Shown here: piece by piece, positions 8,466 to 17,332 of the stretch | Layout: every line of letters starts with the position of its first letter | Numbering within the stretch: the first letter of the stretch is position 1 | From: a bacterium | GTDB taxonomy: Bacteria > Vulcanimicrobiota > JABDET01 | Reading direction: 5' to 3' | Assembly: GCA_021800275.1 (NCBI GenBank) | Contig: JAJYZB010000001.1 | Span: 124,001-188,000 of the forward strand | DNA: 64,000 nt | Notes under the pieces: generated by a model | What the model was told of the DNA's origin: nothing | Databases searched by the model: none | Seen by the model: the letters and a program-made list of their open reading frames with translations, nothing else | Program-made: the position numbers and the translations under genes

Positions 8466-9371
8466 ATGGGAAAACAGTCAAGCCGCTCTGCCGAAAGAAA
8501 AAAAAGAAAAGAGTTTAACTACCCCAATTTTTTTGGAATCATCTTAGCCCATATTTTCGCGCTCTGCGGAATCTGGTATCTGTTCATCTATGGGATTTCT
8601 CTCACGAATTGGATTCTTTTCGGAATTTTTTCGCTTTTAACCGGGTTTGGAATTACGATAGGATATCACAGAATGCTGACCCACCGAGGATTTCAGTGCA
8701 GCCAGCCGCTTCGCTGGGCTTTAGCCATCATGGGCGGGATGGCAGGAGAAGGTTATGAATATGAGTGGGTGGCTAATCACCGCGTGCATCATTTTTTCTC
8801 GGATCAGGAACAGGATCCCCATTCCCCCAGAGCATACCCAGGAATAAAAGGATTTTTATGGGCGCATATAGGGTGGCTGTTTTTTAAATATGAAAGGCCT
8901 GATCTCTATAAGACCTTTCAAGACTTGGATCGAGATCCAGTAACTCAGTGGCAGAGAAAATTTTATCTGCTTATCGTTATTTCAGGCTTTATCATCCCTT
9001 TTCTGATTTCTGGACTCTCGGGAATTTTAATTTCCGGATTTCTGCGTTTAGTGTTTGTCTGGCATTCAACCTGGTCAGTCAACTCTATCTGCCATTTGTT
9101 TGGCTCCAGGGCTAAAGATGCTGAGGGAAATCTTTATACAAGAGATGACAGCAGAAATAACATTTTAATCGCTCTTTTTGCTCTAGGAGAAGGATATCAT
9201 TCAAATCACCATTTCAGGCCCACCTGGGCTTACCATGGATGGGAATGGCACAACCTGGATATGAGCAAATGGATGATTCAATCTTTCGAATGGCTGGGCT
9301 TGATATGGAATGTGAAGAAACCTGTCATAGACAAAGGTCTGCTGATCAAAGAGATTCCAAAAATTGCATAA
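8466..9371 (+). CDS. Acyl-CoA/fatty-acid delta-9 desaturase
   Basis: Membrane di-iron desaturase that introduces a double bond into acyl chains. The track starts at a TTG (8448), but GGAGG at 8457-8461 lies just ahead of ATG 8466 (MGKQSSRS), giving 301 residues. The three histidine boxes are visible: HRMLTHRGF, HRVHHFFSD and GYHSNHHFRP. The conserved NSICHLFG segment between boxes two and three is also present. Hydrophobic stretches (IILAHIFALCGIWYLFI, LIVISGFIIPFLISGL) fit four membrane spans. It is monocistronic, divergent from the TonB receptor, and likely adjusts membrane fluidity. Confidence 0.9.
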   Translation: MGKQSSRSAERKKRKEFNYPNFFGIILAHIFALCGIWYLFIYGISLTNWILFGIFSLLTGFGITIGYHRMLTHRGFQCSQPLRWALAIMGGMAGEGYEYEWVANHRVHHFFSDQEQDPHSPRAYPGIKGFLWAHIGWLFFKYERPDLYKTFQDLDRDPVTQWQRKFYLLIVISGFIIPFLISGLSGILISGFLRLVFVWHSTWSVNSICHLFGSRAKDAEGNLYTRDDSRNNILIALFALGEGYHSNHHFRPTWAYHGWEWHNLDMSKWMIQSFEWLGLIWNVKKPVIDKGLLIKEIPKIA

Positions 9372-9481
9372 TCGCTTGCGCTTCCAAGCAGCCAAACTTC
9401 GTGTTTCGGTCTGCAAGGTTTTAGCGGTCTTTCCGCGAAAATTAAAAAAGGAAAATTACTTCAGAAAAAACAGCTTTTAAA

Positions 9482-10036
9482 ATGCCGATAAACGCAGAAA
9501 GATCCAGAAAAAAATTAACCTCTCTAAAAGTGAATGGCAGGGTTTATGAAAAAGCGCTGTCTCCGATTTCAACGCTTCTTGAAATCTTAAGAGAAGATCT
9601 AGGACTGACAGGAACAAAACATGGATGTGAATTAGGGGAATGCGGCGCCTGCGCCGTTCTTCTGAATGATGTTCCTGTTCTTTCTTGTTTAACCCTGGCA
9701 GTAGAATGTGAAGGGAAGGAAATCACCACTATTGAAGGGCTTGCAGATGGAAATCGTCTTCACCCTCTTCAAACAGCTTTTGCGGAGTTAGGAGCTGCCC
9801 AGTGCGGCTACTGCACCTCTGGAATTTTATGTGTGGCAAAATCTCTTTTAGATAAAGCAGCTCAAGAAAAAAAATCTAACCCTGGGAGAGAATTGAGCCG
9901 AGCAGAAATTAAAGAAGCTCTTTCCGGAAATATCTGCCGCTGCACCGGATATTTAAAAATCATTGAAGCCATTGAACTGACTGCCGAAAGACTCAACCTG
10001 TTTCACAGATGTGAACCTGTAAGAGAAGACCGATGA
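9482..10036 (+). CDS. Molybdenum hydroxylase small [2Fe-2S] subunit
   Basis: A protein of 184 residues with the two-domain fold of xanthine-oxidase-family iron-sulfur subunits. The N-terminal plant-type [2Fe-2S] site has GCELGECGACAVLLNDVPVLSC. The C-terminal helical [2Fe-2S] site has QCGYCTSGI and NICRCTGY. It passes electrons from the Mo cofactor subunit to the FAD subunit. The stop overlaps the start of the large subunit by 4 nt, and the gene order small-large-medium forms one operon. The FAD subunit's extra cysteine loop suggests a 4-hydroxybenzoyl-CoA reductase relative. No Tat or Sec signal is seen, so the complex is cytoplasmic. Confidence 0.9.
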   Translation: MPINAERSRKKLTSLKVNGRVYEKALSPISTLLEILREDLGLTGTKHGCELGECGACAVLLNDVPVLSCLTLAVECEGKEITTIEGLADGNRLHPLQTAFAELGAAQCGYCTSGILCVAKSLLDKAAQEKKSNPGRELSRAEIKEALSGNICRCTGYLKIIEAIELTAERLNLFHRCEPVREDR

Positions 10037-12414
10037 CTTTAAAAGTCATCGGAAAACCAATCCCTAAAGTAGATGCCCTTGCGCGATGCACGGGAAAGCT
10101 GCAGTATGCCGACGATTTAATTTTTCCTGAAATGCTGTTCTGTAAAATTTACCGTTCTCCTTATGGTCATGCTTTCATTAAAAAGATTGATGTTTCAAAA
10201 GCCGAAAAAATCCCCGGTGTCCTGAAAGTTCTGACAGGGAAAGATTTTCCTATTTCATTTGGGATTCTTCCTGTCAGCCAGGATGAGCCTCCACTGGCTG
10301 AACAGGAAGTGCGATATGTGGGGGAACCGACTGCAGCTGTGGCTGCCCTGGATGAAAATACAGCTTATGCAGCAGTCAGAGCCATTTCTGTTGACTTTGA
10401 ACCTGTAAAACCGGTCATGACCATTGAAGAATCTTTAAAACAAGAGATGATCCACAAAATCGCTGGTTTAGAGTTTGGAGATATTGAAAAAGGATTTTTA
10501 GAATCCGATGAAATTTTTGAAAATACTTATTTTTATGAAGGAAACACCCATCTGGCATTAGAAGAACACGCATCTGTCGCTGTTCCTGAACCAGACGGGA
10601 AATTGACCCTTTATTCCAGCACCCAGGTTCCTCATTATCTGCACAGGACATTAGCTAAAACACTAAATCTTCCACCTTCAAGAATCCGAGTGATTGCTGC
10701 GCCCAATGGAGGCGGGTTTGGAGGAAAATCCGATGTTTTTTCCCATGAAATTGTGGTCTCTAAACTGGCTCTTTTAACGGGAAAACCGGTTAAAATCTGC
10801 TTGACCAGAGAAGAAATTTTTTATCTCCACAGAGGAAGACACCCTGTTTTAATGTGGCTGAAAACAGGGGTTAAAAAAGATGGAACCATAACTTCTATGC
10901 ACTTTAAATCCCTTTTAGATGGGGGAGCTTATGGCAGCTATGGAGTGGCTTCTCTTTATTATACAGGTGCTCTTCAAACCACAACCTATAAAATGAAAAA
11001 TTACAAATTTGAAGGAGCACGACTTTTTACCCATAAAGCCCCCTGTGGTCCAAAACGAGGACATGGAACTCCACAGCCAAGATTTGCTGTTGAAATCATG
11101 CTGGATGAAATCGCGGAAAAATTTCAGTTAGATCCGGCTGAATTTAGAAAAAAACAATTAGTGGAACCTGGTTCTGTGACGATCAATTATCTCAAAATCG
11201 GAAGCATTAGCCTTGGAAAATGCATTGATAAAGTGATAGAAAGATCAGGCTGGAAAGAGAAATTTAGGAAACTTCCTTTTGGGAAAGGGCTAGGACTTGC
11301 CTGTGGATCTTATCTCTGTGGGGCTGGTCTTCCCATTTACTGGAACCCAATGCCCCATTCCAGTGTGATGATAAAGCTGGACAGAGGAGGCGGAATCTCG
11401 GTTTACTGCGGTCAAATTGACATAGGACAAGGATCAAATTCCATGCTGGCTCAAGTGGTGGCTGAGGTTTTAGGAGTTGAACCTTCTGAAATTAAACTTT
11501 TCTGCGCTGATACCGATTTCACTCCTGTTGATCTGGGGAGCTATTCTTCACGGGTAACATTAATGGTAGGAAATGCGGCCATTCAAGCAGCTCAACGAGC
11601 TGCGGCCTTTTTAAAAGAAGCAGTCTCTGAAAAATGGGGGATCCCTAAAACCCGCATTGAATTAAGCGAAGGGAGAATCTGGGATCGAGAAAATCTAAAT
11701 TTGACGATTCCCCTGGCTGAGGGAATTCAACTAGCAGAAGCTAAATTTGGAGCAATCTGCGCTGCAGGGTCTTACACTCCTCCTAAATCTCCAGGAAATT
11801 ATAAAGGATCCGGAGTTGGTCCCTCCCCTGCCTACAGTTATTCAGCCAGTGTGGTTCAAGTAGAAGTGGATCCTGAAACAGGAAACATTCAAGTTGAGAA
11901 AGTCTGGATTGCCCATGATATTGGAAAAGCGATCAACCCTTTGTCAGTGATCGGGCAGGTGGAAGGTTCAGTTTATATGGGACTTGGAGAAGCTCTGATG
12001 GAAGAACAAACTTTCAGGGCTCGTTATCAAGGAGTTCACAAAACTCCATCAATGCTGGATTATAAAAGTTTAACGTTTAAAGACATGCCTGATGTGGAAA
12101 CTCATTTAATTGAAGATCCTGATCCCAATGGCCCTTTTGGAGCAAAAGAAGTGGGTCAGGGTCCACTGCTGCCTGTTCCTCCAGCAGTGGCAAATGCAGT
12201 TTATGATGCGGTGGGAGTCAGAATCCGAGAAATTCCGCTCCACCCCGAAAAAATTCTTTTCGCTCTGAAAAATAAACCCCCAAAAAAGAATTTTCCTGAT
12301 TTCCATGCTCCAAAAATTATCTCTGTGCCCCTTCCTTCCTTATCAGAAGAGCGATCTAGGCAACCCAATTCTTCTCTGACGCCAGATTCATCTGCTTCTA
12401 AAAACCCGTCATGA
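10033..12414 (+). CDS. Molybdopterin-binding large subunit, xanthine dehydrogenase / 4-hydroxybenzoyl-CoA reductase family
   Basis: A catalytic subunit of 793 residues. It has the Ald_Xan_dh N-terminal domain (GKPIPKVDALARCTGKLQYADD) and Mo-pterin-binding segments such as NGGGFGGKSD, GPKRGHG, CGQIDIGQGSN and GSYSSRVT. The C-terminal active-site region reads FGAKEVGQGPLLPVPPA. From memory most family members have Glu where this has Gln (VGQG). The last roughly 50 residues are a Pro/Ser-rich tail beyond the usual end. Its substrate cannot be read from the sequence; a CoA-ester or N-heterocycle is possible. The reading frame is intact and overlaps the flanking subunits by 4 nt each. Confidence 0.88.
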   Translation: MTLKVIGKPIPKVDALARCTGKLQYADDLIFPEMLFCKIYRSPYGHAFIKKIDVSKAEKIPGVLKVLTGKDFPISFGILPVSQDEPPLAEQEVRYVGEPTAAVAALDENTAYAAVRAISVDFEPVKPVMTIEESLKQEMIHKIAGLEFGDIEKGFLESDEIFENTYFYEGNTHLALEEHASVAVPEPDGKLTLYSSTQVPHYLHRTLAKTLNLPPSRIRVIAAPNGGGFGGKSDVFSHEIVVSKLALLTGKPVKICLTREEIFYLHRGRHPVLMWLKTGVKKDGTITSMHFKSLLDGGAYGSYGVASLYYTGALQTTTYKMKNYKFEGARLFTHKAPCGPKRGHGTPQPRFAVEIMLDEIAEKFQLDPAEFRKKQLVEPGSVTINYLKIGSISLGKCIDKVIERSGWKEKFRKLPFGKGLGLACGSYLCGAGLPIYWNPMPHSSVMIKLDRGGGISVYCGQIDIGQGSNSMLAQVVAEVLGVEPSEIKLFCADTDFTPVDLGSYSSRVTLMVGNAAIQAAQRAAAFLKEAVSEKWGIPKTRIELSEGRIWDRENLNLTIPLAEGIQLAEAKFGAICAAGSYTPPKSPGNYKGSGVGPSPAYSYSASVVQVEVDPETGNIQVEKVWIAHDIGKAINPLSVIGQVEGSVYMGLGEALMEEQTFRARYQGVHKTPSMLDYKSLTFKDMPDVETHLIEDPDPNGPFGAKEVGQGPLLPVPPAVANAVYDAVGVRIREIPLHPEKILFALKNKPPKKNFPDFHAPKIISVPLPSLSEERSRQPNSSLTPDSSASKNPS

Positions 12415-13442
12415 TCAGACTCCCTGAATTCTCCTATTATTCCCCTAAAACCCTTCGCGAAACTCTGAAGATTTTAGCTTCAGAAAGGGGGAAAGCCAGA
12501 GCAGTGGCAGGGGGAACCGATCTTTTCCCTAACATGAAGCGGAGAGTTCAGACTCCTGCTGTTTTAGTGAGTTTGAATCAGGTGAAAGAACTCCATCGAA
12601 ACATCTCTCGCCGCCGATCAGCAGGGATCGTGATTCCATCCGGTTCAACACTTTCAGAAGTGAGCAGAAACCAGTTGATTCAACAGTTTTATCCCTCTCT
12701 TTCCAAAACTGCTTCTTCCATTGCCACCCCTTTAATTCAGAATATGGGAACCATTGGAGGGAATCTGTGTCTGGATACCCGATGCACTTATTATAATCAA
12801 TCACCAGAATGGAGGGAAAGTGTGGGTTACTGCATGAAAGCCCCTGAAGGAAAACCTGATATTCCCTGCAGAGTTGCCCCTGGCAGCCCTCAGTGCGTAG
12901 CTGTGAATTCCAGTGATACAGCCCCTCTTTTCTGCGCTCTTCAAGGAGAATTCACTCTGGTTTCTTCGGATGGAGAACGAAAAATAAAAGCCTGTGATTT
13001 TTATCGAAATGATGGGGAGCTTTATTTAAATCTTAAACCAGACGAAATCCTATCTGAAATGATTCTTCCGCTCCCCGAAAATTTAAAAGTCTGTTATCTT
13101 AAATTAAGGAGAAGGGGATCTTTTGATTTTCCAGTATTAGGAGTGGCTGCTGCCCTTAAAATCGCGAACCAGAAAGTGGAAGAAGCTAGAATTTTTTTAA
13201 ATGCTGTTTCATCCGCTCCTATTGAAGCTGCTGAATCCGAAAAAATTTTAATAGGAAGCAGCCTGGAGGACGGAAAACTGAAAAAGGAAACAATCGCTAA
13301 ATCTGCCAGACAGGCTGTAAAATATTCAGCTCCTTATGACAATACCGATTTTTACGCTTTCTGGAGAAAAGAGATGACAGAAGTATTTGTAAAAAGAGCT
13401 CTTGAATCTCTTAATGAGCCAGAGATCCTGAAAGAGCTTTAG
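12411..13442 (+). CDS. FAD-binding medium subunit with extra four-Cys loop (4-hydroxybenzoyl-CoA reductase beta-like)
   Basis: A subunit of 343 residues of the molybdenum hydroxylase. FAD-binding motifs AVAGGTDLFPNMK and TIGGNLCLDTRC are present. Between the second motif and SSDTAPLF is an insert with four Cys: C-x15-C-x11-C-x8-C. In 4-hydroxybenzoyl-CoA reductase the beta subunit carries an additional [4Fe-4S] cluster on such a loop, which ordinary xanthine dehydrogenases lack. This makes a reductive, ferredoxin-linked enzyme plausible, although the middle spacing is longer than I recall for the Thauera enzyme. The 3' end overlaps the convergent aldolase gene by 32 nt. Confidence 0.86.
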   Translation: MIRLPEFSYYSPKTLRETLKILASERGKARAVAGGTDLFPNMKRRVQTPAVLVSLNQVKELHRNISRRRSAGIVIPSGSTLSEVSRNQLIQQFYPSLSKTASSIATPLIQNMGTIGGNLCLDTRCTYYNQSPEWRESVGYCMKAPEGKPDIPCRVAPGSPQCVAVNSSDTAPLFCALQGEFTLVSSDGERKIKACDFYRNDGELYLNLKPDEILSEMILPLPENLKVCYLKLRRRGSFDFPVLGVAAALKIANQKVEEARIFLNAVSSAPIEAAESEKILIGSSLEDGKLKKETIAKSARQAVKYSAPYDNTDFYAFWRKEMTEVFVKRALESLNEPEILKEL

Positions 13443-14415
13443 AAACTCCTAATTTTTCCAGATCAAATTTCAATTCCGCTTTCTCATTTTCAGTTAATGG
13501 AATAACAGGGGGTCTGACCTGTCCTCCAGCCATTCCCATAAGTTCACTCCAATACTTTATCATTTGTACAGGCAGGGAACCGCCGGTTTGAGCAGCCATT
13601 CTCCCCCACCATTTTCTGGAAAGCTGTTTTATCGGGACAATTTTAGAATACAACGTTTTCCCTTTATCAAATTCCCCTTTTGTCATCAAATTAATGAACT
13701 CCACATAATCATGTCTTTCTTCTGTATCAAATCTCCAGTCGCTGGTATTGGCAAACATGACCTGCTGATGGAACCCATAATAGGGTTCATAAAAGAAAAT
13801 CTCCTCATCCGGAACACTGATGACAGCGTTTTTCCCTGCTGCGAGATGAGTGTCCAGAGAAATCTGCGCATTGAAGCTCGCCTCTTTAATGGCTGCCAGA
13901 TTTTTAATTTCAGTCATTTTTGTAAGGGCTTTTGCTGAAAGCGTAATTCCAAACTGAGGGGAATTATAAAAAGCGATTCCAATATTCAGTTTTTCTGCCA
14001 CACGCTCAACCCAATCTAAAACCTGAGATTCAGTTTTTGTCATCATGTAAGGAGCTGCTAAAATTGCCAGATCAAACCCTGCTGCTTCGATTTTCTTCCC
14101 ATAAGAAATCACTTCCTTTAAGCAGGTTCCTGTGATTTGAAAAGCGATCCTGGCTCTTTGTTTAACCAATCCAGGAACCGCTTCAATCAATTTCAGCCTT
14201 TCTTCATGAGTTAAGCTCCAGAACTCTCCCATGTTCCAGGAAAATCCCATTCCTTTAGTTCCTAATTTTAAAACATGCTCAATGTTTTTCTTCAATCCCT
14301 CAAAATCAATTTCATCTTCAGAAGTAAAAGGAGTCATCATCGTGGTCCACTGACCCACCATATTCTGACGAGCCCAATCTTTTGCTTGCGCTTTTGAATA
14401 GTTCATAAGCTGCAC
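13411..14415 (-). CDS. DapA-family (N-acetylneuraminate lyase superfamily) class I aldolase
   Basis: A TIM-barrel protein of 334 residues. The Schiff-base Lys is in NLAAIKEASF, and GIAFYNSPQFG supplies the conserved Tyr that polarises the substrate. The N-terminal motif usually GGTTGE in DapA is replaced by TKGMGFSWNMGEF, so this is not a standard dihydrodipicolinate synthase. The C-terminal extension beyond about 295 residues is longer than DapA. It follows the MfnB homologue by 52 nt on the same strand and probably shares its transcript. A pyruvate-aldehyde condensation or cleavage is the family chemistry; the substrate here is unknown. Confidence 0.83.
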   Translation of the reverse strand: MQLMNYSKAQAKDWARQNMVGQWTTMMTPFTSEDEIDFEGLKKNIEHVLKLGTKGMGFSWNMGEFWSLTHEERLKLIEAVPGLVKQRARIAFQITGTCLKEVISYGKKIEAAGFDLAILAAPYMMTKTESQVLDWVERVAEKLNIGIAFYNSPQFGITLSAKALTKMTEIKNLAAIKEASFNAQISLDTHLAAGKNAVISVPDEEIFFYEPYYGFHQQVMFANTSDWRFDTEERHDYVEFINLMTKGEFDKGKTLYSKIVPIKQLSRKWWGRMAAQTGGSLPVQMIKYWSELMGMAGGQVRPPVIPLTENEKAELKFDLEKLGVSKALSGSLAH

Positions 14416-14467
14416 CTCTTTCTATAAATTTTCAAATTTAACATTCTCCACTGCCCTGATAGACTCA

Positions 14468-15226
14468 TCAAACACTGGCGTAAATAGAAAGAGATTTGCA
14501 GATCGGGTTTCGTTCCACACCAACCCTTTTCTCAATTTCATCTTTCACTTTTTTCACGGCAGAAGCTTCCACACGCCCATTTTCTCGATTCTGATTTGTG
14601 CAAACAGCTCCTCGAACCCCTACAATATGGGGGTTAATTCTGCTCAGTTCATCGAAATTTTCAATTTTCAAGGACCCTGAAAGAGCTGTGCTCATATTAA
14701 AACTCTTCCCTTTATCCACGACTTTCTTCAACGTTTTTTCATCCATAAAATCAAAAAGGTTTCTGCCATCTTTTGTGACTGTATCAATGAGAATCCCATT
14801 GCACATCGCTTTTTCTGCCAGATCCACAACCCGCTCTGGAGCTAGTCCATGATAAAGAGGAGCATCAGCAAAAGTGGCTGCAATCAATTTGCTTTCAAAT
14901 CCTTTCAAAGCTCTCCGACATTCCTTTAGAATCGTTAGAGCTGTGTCATAATCCGTGTTCAAAAATCCGACTTTTATAGAGCTAGCCTTTAAACAAGCTG
15001 CTCCATAAACAGCCATGGCAATAGTTCCTGGCTGGTTGGGAACAACACCAAGAGTGACACTGACATGCATTTCCTGAGGAACATAATCTCTGACCTCTTT
15101 GATCACAGAAGGAACGTTTGAACCAATAGTCACTTCTCTCAGGTCCTTGACATCTACAATGTCAGCTCCCCCTTGAACTGATTCTTGCGCTTCCTTTAAA
15201 TCCTGCACACTGACCATTAGCAGCAT
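14468..15226 (-). CDS. mfnB: (5-formylfuran-3-yl)methyl phosphate synthase homologue (MfnB, DUF556)
   Basis: In methanogens MfnB condenses two glyceraldehyde-3-phosphate molecules into a furan phosphate, the first step to methanofuran. Bacterial homologues exist in C1-metabolising lineages. Here the core has ADIVDVKDLREVTIGSNVP, SVTLGVVPNQPGT, SIKVGF and IAATFADAP, matching the lysine-rich TIM-barrel family. The track start at 15271 adds 15 hydrophilic residues. The ATG at 15226 (MLLMVSVQD) matches the family N-terminus, though AAAGGAGA lies about 14 nt away, so the start is uncertain. ATTATAGAAAATC is repeated twice just upstream. No other furan-cofactor genes are visible nearby. Confidence 0.83.
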   Translation of the reverse strand: MLLMVSVQDLKEAQESVQGGADIVDVKDLREVTIGSNVPSVIKEVRDYVPQEMHVSVTLGVVPNQPGTIAMAVYGAACLKASSIKVGFLNTDYDTALTILKECRRALKGFESKLIAATFADAPLYHGLAPERVVDLAEKAMCNGILIDTVTKDGRNLFDFMDEKTLKKVVDKGKSFNMSTALSGSLKIENFDELSRINPHIVGVRGAVCTNQNRENGRVEASAVKKVKDEIEKRVGVERNPICKSLSIYASV

Positions 15227-15412
15227 AGGGTTTACTTCATCTCCTTTTTTTGATTTTCTATAATTCATCATAGATTTTCTATAATCTATTATTCTGACAT
15301 AAATCTATTTAGAATTTTTGTTTTAATCTCCTGCTTCTGGAGGGTATTCTGAGAGATTCGAGAAATTCTCACGAAAAACCTAAGGAGAGGGTAAAATTTT
15401 GACTGAACCCAA

Positions 15413-16789
15413 ATGACAAAAACAATTATCGAACCCTTCAAAATAAAAATGGTGGAACCTCTCCATTTAACACGAGAAGAAGACAGAAGAGAAATTTTAA
15501 AAAAAGCGGGATATAATCTTTTTCTGGTTAAAGCCCAGAATATTTTAATTGACCTCCTGACTGATTCTGGGACTTCTGCCATGAGCTCTGAACAGTGGGC
15601 AGGCATGATGAGGGGGGATGAATCTTATGCAGGAGCTTCCAGTTTTTACAAGTTTGAAGAAGCCATCCGTTCTATCACAGGGTTTCGCTATATTATTCCA
15701 ACCCACCAGGGAAGAGCAGCAGAAAGAATTCTTTTTGGAACCATCAATGTAAAAGATAAATTTGTCCTGAATAATACCCATTTTGATACCACCAGAGCCA
15801 ATATCGAGTATCTGGGAGGTACTGCCGTGGATCTCCCTATTCCTGAAGCCCGCATCCCATCTGATGAATTCCCATTTAAAGGGAACATGGATGTCTCTCT
15901 CTTAAAATCTTTTATTCAGGAAAAGGGAAGAGATAAAATCTCGCTGGTGATGCTCACGATCACGAATAATTCTGGGGGTGGACAGCCTGTTTCTTTGCAA
16001 AATGTGAAAGAAGTGAGCGCGGTCTGTAAAAGCAGCGGCATTCCTTTTTTCCTGGATGCCTGCCGATTCGCGGAAAACTGCTATTTAATTAAAGAACGAG
16101 AGCCTGGATATTCCAGCAAGACAGTCAAAGAGATAGCACAGGAGCTTTTTTCTTATGCTGATGGCTGCACCATGAGCGCTAAAAAAGATGGATTAGCCAA
16201 TATCGGCGGATTTTTAGCTTTAAATGATGAAAACCTGGCGATTCAGGAAAAAAACCTTCTCATTTTAACCGAAGGATTCCCAACTTATGGAGGGCTGGCA
16301 GGGCGGGATCTGGAAGCCATTGCCCAGGGACTTATTGAGGTTCTGGATGAAGATTATTTAAATTACCGGATCGCTTCTATTCGCTATCTCCAAAATGGAT
16401 TTGAAAAAGCGGGAATCCCAACAGTAAAGCCCCCAGGAGGTCATGCCGTATATATTGATTCCAGAGCTTTTCTCCCCCATATTTCCCCTGAACAGTTTCC
16501 AGGACAGGCTTTGGTCTGCGAATTGTACGTTAAAGGAGGAATCAGGGCAGTGGAAGTTGGGTCCCTTATGTTCGGGAAAAAACAATCTGACGGTAAAGAG
16601 ATTCTTCCTGCTCTGGATCTGGTGCGTTTAGCGATTCCAAGAAGGGTTTACACACAAAGTCATATTGATTACGTCATTGAAATCGGAGAAGAAATCGCGA
16701 AACATAAAGAAAAAACTCGGGGACTTAAACTGATTTATGAGTCCCCTTTTCTTCGGCATTTTACAGCAAAACTGGAACCTCTATTTTAA
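15413..16789 (+). CDS. tnaA: Tryptophanase (beta-eliminating lyase)
   Basis: A PLP enzyme of 458 residues that splits tryptophan into indole, pyruvate and ammonia. Family landmarks run the whole length: IDLLTDSGTSAMS, RGDESYAGASSFY, IPTHQGRAAERI, FLDACRFAEN, the PLP Lys in TMSAKKDGLANIGG, and GGHAVYIDSRAFLPH. Two positions separate tryptophanase from tyrosine phenol-lyase: HFDTT (Asp where the lyase has Thr) and RAVEVGS (Val where the lyase has a phenol-binding Arg). Both favour tryptophanase. No tnaC-like leader peptide or tnaB permease is seen beside it. It diverges from the mfnB/dapA-like pair across about 190 nt. Its 3' end overlaps the retropepsin-like gene. Confidence 0.9.
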   Translation: MTKTIIEPFKIKMVEPLHLTREEDRREILKKAGYNLFLVKAQNILIDLLTDSGTSAMSSEQWAGMMRGDESYAGASSFYKFEEAIRSITGFRYIIPTHQGRAAERILFGTINVKDKFVLNNTHFDTTRANIEYLGGTAVDLPIPEARIPSDEFPFKGNMDVSLLKSFIQEKGRDKISLVMLTITNNSGGGQPVSLQNVKEVSAVCKSSGIPFFLDACRFAENCYLIKEREPGYSSKTVKEIAQELFSYADGCTMSAKKDGLANIGGFLALNDENLAIQEKNLLILTEGFPTYGGLAGRDLEAIAQGLIEVLDEDYLNYRIASIRYLQNGFEKAGIPTVKPPGGHAVYIDSRAFLPHISPEQFPGQALVCELYVKGGIRAVEVGSLMFGKKQSDGKEILPALDLVRLAIPRRVYTQSHIDYVIEIGEEIAKHKEKTRGLKLIYESPFLRHFTAKLEPLF

Positions 16790-17143
16790 GGGAATGGCTG
16801 GCATTCTCTTCAAAGTCTTTTTAACTGGATCCACCAGAATACCTACGGATTCCAAAGCCGTTACTCCTAATATAGGCTCTGCATCATCCGGTCCAAAAAT
16901 CACTCTGCCTCCGGTGATCTCCCCCATAAATTCAATGATGACAACTCCAAAATCATACTCGACTTTTTCTCCATTGGCTAATTCGTAAGTCATCTTTCCT
17001 GCAGGAGTTATTTTCGCTTTTTTCAACTCTCTGGCAGGAGCTAAACAATCTGTGGCTCCAGTATCCACTAGAAAATCAGCCTGATACTTTTCTTTTGATT
17101 TTTGCTGCGACTTCAAACTCACAGTTACATGCATTAACCCCAT
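16781..17143 (-). CDS. Retropepsin-like aspartic protease (clan AA)
   Basis: A protein of 120 residues with a single aspartic-protease motif FLVDTGATDCLAP near residue 25 and the second-half signature EPILGVTALESVGI. It has one domain with no signal peptide or membrane span, so it would act as a cytoplasmic homodimer like retroviral proteases. ATG 17143 is preceded by AAAGGGA. Small stand-alone bacterial retropepsins are common, but substrates are mostly unknown. Its 3' end overlaps tnaA convergently by 9 nt. The 189 nt upstream of it (17144-17332) hold no gene that I can see. Confidence 0.8.
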   Translation of the reverse strand: MGLMHVTVSLKSQQKSKEKYQADFLVDTGATDCLAPARELKKAKITPAGKMTYELANGEKVEYDFGVVIIEFMGEITGGRVIFGPDDAEPILGVTALESVGILVDPVKKTLKRMPAIPLK

Positions 17144-17332
17144 ATTCTTTCCCTTTCACGCTCATTTTTAAAAATCTGATCACTACTCTTTATTAAAATT
17201 CGACAGGTGAATCTTTTCCCCCTGGATAAGATTAGTCCTATCTATCATGCCGCAGCGCCTAATACTAACTGCAGTCATGACCTTCAGCGCACAGGTAAAA
17301 TTCGATGGAAATGATTTCCCTGCTATTTCTTG

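Noticed and set aside
15413-16789. Tyrosine phenol-lyase
   Set aside because: Asp in HFDTT and Val in RAVEVGS take the places of the lyase's Thr and phenol-binding Arg, so tryptophanase fits better.
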